Origin: Kalaharituber pfeilii
Lineage: Eukaryota > Ascomycota > Pezizomycetes > Pezizales > Pezizaceae
Length of the DNA: 64,000 nt
NCBI GenBank assembly: GCA_015179045.1
Contig: WHUZ01000039.1
Span: 186,001 to 250,000 of the forward strand
Reading direction: 5' to 3'
How positions within the stretch are numbered: position 1 is the stretch's first letter; every line of letters begins with the position of its first letter. The notes below the pieces were generated by a model. The model saw only the letters and a program-made list of their open reading frames with translations, was not told where the DNA came from and did no database searches. Positions 61,340 to 64,000 of the stretch are shown here, piece after piece. The position numbers were made by a program, and so were the translations under genes.

Positions 61340-63050
61340 GAAAGGACGAAGCTCCATGTATCAGAAATCACAGGCTATTGAGGGTAACAGTCCTTCAGTT
61401 CTCTAGATTTCATAAAATTTACATTCAGTTAGCAGTGTATAGCAAGATAAGCAACCAAGACAAGAAAATAATCATCTAAATAAATGAAATCCACCTTTAT
61501 ATGTTTATATAGGCCTATTGAAAATACATTGGTTGATTTGTTGGCGGTCTAATGAAATAATAAAAAGGGGAAGTGTGGGAAGGGAGTGGGGAAGAGGGGG
61601 TATGTGGGTAATTTGGTAGGTAGGTTACCGGTAGCGGTTGTTCGGTTTCTAATTTGGTAGATATATGCTAAAATGGTTGGGTTGTAACACACTAAGGAAA
61701 TTTAGAAATTTCATAAAATTGAGTATCTGTTTTATTTACTTTTCTTGCGTATTGCCGGCGATTTTCTAAATTCATGTGTAACAGATACGGAACACGATTC
61801 AGGGTAACATGGAATTCCGTTACAGCAGATTTCTTGCGAATATAATCTGCAGTAGTTAGTCCCTAGCAAGACAAGACAACGAATAATAAGTATAGGATTA
61901 AATAATGATAAATAGTGCTTCTCTCCTGTATCAGGGCTGTATACTGTAGAAAATATATTGGTTAGTTTGATCTGTCGTTGGTGGTGATTGGTTGGTAGCG
62001 GGAAAAAAAAAAAAAAAAAGGGGGGGGGGGGGGGGGTGAATAAGAGGAAAAGGGGAGGTACGGGAAGGAAGGGGATAGGTTGTAGGTGGGGACGTTGTGG
62101 ATGATATTTCTTATCCATTTTATTTGAATGGCAATTGCCAATTTTTAAGTTGGTAATGGAGTGAACTCCACATAGTTTCATTTTTTCCTTTTTTTTTCCC
62201 GGCAATTGAGCCGACGGGCCCTGTCGTCCCTAGATACATGCCCTTAAATCCTCCCCGCGATCCGCCTCCGCCCTCTTCCAAAATTTTACATAACAAACGT
62301 ACAAACAAGCCACTGCCGACTTCTTTACGGGTTCCATTACCAATACAAATAACCTGTAATGCACTAATTCCATTTTACCATTCTTGCCACTTTCCCTCAT
62401 CTCTACAGCATTTGCATAGCTCCTCTTATAATATTTTTCCTATCCCATTCATACTTACCGCACCTTGTAAATAGTATGTTATTCATTCTCAACATTCTCA
62501 GATCTGGATGAACAATTTCCTGCTTTCCATCTTCTTCCAACTCTCCACTTCTACCAGAGTCTATAGCCAGAAATTTCACATTCTAAGCAGAGCTCCTGAT
62601 AGTCGTACTGGCAGCACTATATAGTCACCCCTTTTGAGGCCTCCTTCGATTTATCCTAGCCATTCTCATTGCTTGAGGTATGCCGGTGGTAGTATTCCCG
62701 TTTGTTTACGAGGTGTTATCAAAAGTCGCTACTGCTGCCGCCGAATTCTTTGAGAATATATTTGTCCAATATTTATCCAACGACCACTTATTCTCTATGC
62801 TTGCCTCCATCTAATAGTCATTCAGTTTTGCCTAAGGCACCTACCATAATATCCCCCCCTCTAGCCTACTGGAATATACTTTCCCTACCATCTTCTCCGC
62901 CGATATTATCAACCGCTAACCCGCATAGGACCTCTCCAATAATTCGGTTATTCTCTAAATACTCTCCACAATTGTAGGAATATATCAAATCATTTACCAG
63001 CAGAAGTCAAGGCACTGTCATTCCTGCCATCTTCAGATTATCAAGGTCAT
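61340..63050. other. Gene-poor stretch
   Basis: AT-rich DNA with G/A homopolymers (62003-62035). A loosely repeated motif (AAAATACATTGGTT at 61520, AAAATATATTGGTT at 61950) suggests an old duplication. Open frames are short and without motifs. Confidence 0.4.
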
Positions 63051-63059
63051 CCAGCTATA

Positions 63060-63980
63060 GATTACAATAAAAAAAGGAAGAGGGGAAAGCGGATTCCCTT
63101 GCTGCACTACCCGGACTGTATGGAAAAAATCTCAATACCTGCCTTCAACCGCAACGATGAATATGATTCCGCATATAATAGCTTCAACACCTCCGTATGA
63201 GCATCCTCTACTCCCTATTTCTTCAATTGACTCATAGTATATCCGAATCTAGAAAATCAAAGACTCTCACCAATTTCGCCAAAATATCCAGGAAGAAAGC
63301 CACCATATCCCCTGAAGGAATATTCTGCAAATCCTAAATTGTCAACTTATCATCTCCATTAACTGAATGCTGCATTTGAGTAATTCCACAGGATATTTCC
63401 GCTAAAGTAATTGGCTCATTCAGCAGTGAAATAGCTTCTGTCGGAGTACAATGCAAATTTATCTCACTCTTCTCGATATTTCTCACTAAACCAATCTGGG
63501 GCCTTTTCCTTTCCTAGCAGGTTTTGAAAATGTACAGGAATACTGATACTAATAATTCCTATCTGAGTCGGTGGGAATGTCGCGGGATGCCTCATTGGCG
63601 CAGGTTCATGCGCAGCCGGGATTCGGCGTCTGAGTCCAGGTGAGCTGAGCTGTTCGCACGCGCTCTGCAGACACCGACTCGACTTAACTCGCACCAATGC
63701 GAATGCTATCAATGTTTTCTATCACTGACTCCGGCCCCGCCTCCCAGTTCATCGCTGTTCAGACAAAAATAATTATATTCACTTCCCCACATTTATTCCT
63801 TTAGGACCACCATTTTCTAGTGATTTCAGGGTCAAAGCATCTGTAGTCAGCAGTTCCAAGTCGGCTGCCACATCCTTCAACCTGGTTGTTGTCTTCAACA
63901 AACGTCCAGCATGAATTTCCCCAAATCCTCTCAGGCGCACATCCGTTGCTTTCCGCAACTCCTCCAGCTTATTTACCATT
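63060..63980 (-). mobile_element. Possible degenerate LINE reverse transcriptase
   Basis: On the minus strand near 63120-63060 a frame reads VRVVQQGNPLSPLPFF, like the RGVRQGDPLSP motif of non-LTR reverse transcriptases. It is preceded by LLYAESYSSLRLKAGIEI, as expected upstream of that motif. Stops and shifts are frequent. The open frame 63979-63779 (LEELRKATDVRLRGFGEIHA) is unrecognised and runs to near the window edge. This is a weak call. Confidence 0.4.
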
Positions 63981-64000
63981 TTCTTGGCTGTAGCTTTAAT

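Overview
The window looks like a repeat-rich chromosomal region of a filamentous ascomycete. Short 50-80 base introns with GTATGT/GTAAGT donors and CTAAC-like branch sites interrupt the real genes. The protein set is fungal: a STAND/NLR with NACHT and WD40, a NACHT-ankyrin relative, HET-domain proteins, a MGR3-like i-AAA protease adaptor and a SRAP-domain protein. Most of the rest is transposon debris. The species cannot be named from the sequence. I saw no tRNA, rRNA or CRISPR array.

Layout. 0.1-5.2 kb: a six-exon NLR gene (helical N-terminus, NACHT, pentapeptide linker, 14 WD40 repeats) with one apparent frameshift. 5.2-8.8 kb: a truncated non-LTR (LINE) element and gene-poor DNA. 8.8-11.9 kb: a DNA transposon of the Ginger (GIN) type, with 11-base terminal inverted repeats, a 4-base target duplication and an uninterrupted four-exon gene for a retroviral-type DDE integrase. 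13.4-13.9 kb: a degenerate tandem repeat. 15.5-19.8 kb (minus strand): a dead NACHT-ankyrin gene carrying two retroposon insertions. 20-29.5 kb: three tandem copies of a polytopic membrane-protein gene, each broken by its own frameshift(s), with LINE fragments copied along. 30-32 kb: two inverted-repeat DNA elements, one a deleted Tc1/mariner copy.

33.7-37.5 kb is a GC-rich island with a divergent pair: a SRAP/HMCES-like gene (minus) and a MGR3-like TPR gene (plus). Downstream, 37.66-43.25 kb is a satellite of about 25 units of about 225 bases with a 13-unit higher-order period. From 43 to 61 kb the DNA consists of duplicated blocks built from MGR3-like pseudogenes (three, all plus strand) and HET-domain genes (one intact, one deleted, minus strand), interrupted by pogo and LINE remnants. 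61.3-64 kb is gene-poor with a possible degenerate reverse transcriptase.

Functionally, the NLR, the NACHT-ankyrin gene and the HET genes all belong to classes used in fungal allorecognition and programmed cell death, so the region resembles a fast-evolving immunity/incompatibility cluster beside two conserved housekeeping genes. Most striking are a very short retroposon with a shared 5' boundary whose tail matches a LINE 3' end, the intact Ginger-type element, and a satellite that seems to have grown from single-copy DNA downstream of the MGR3-like gene.
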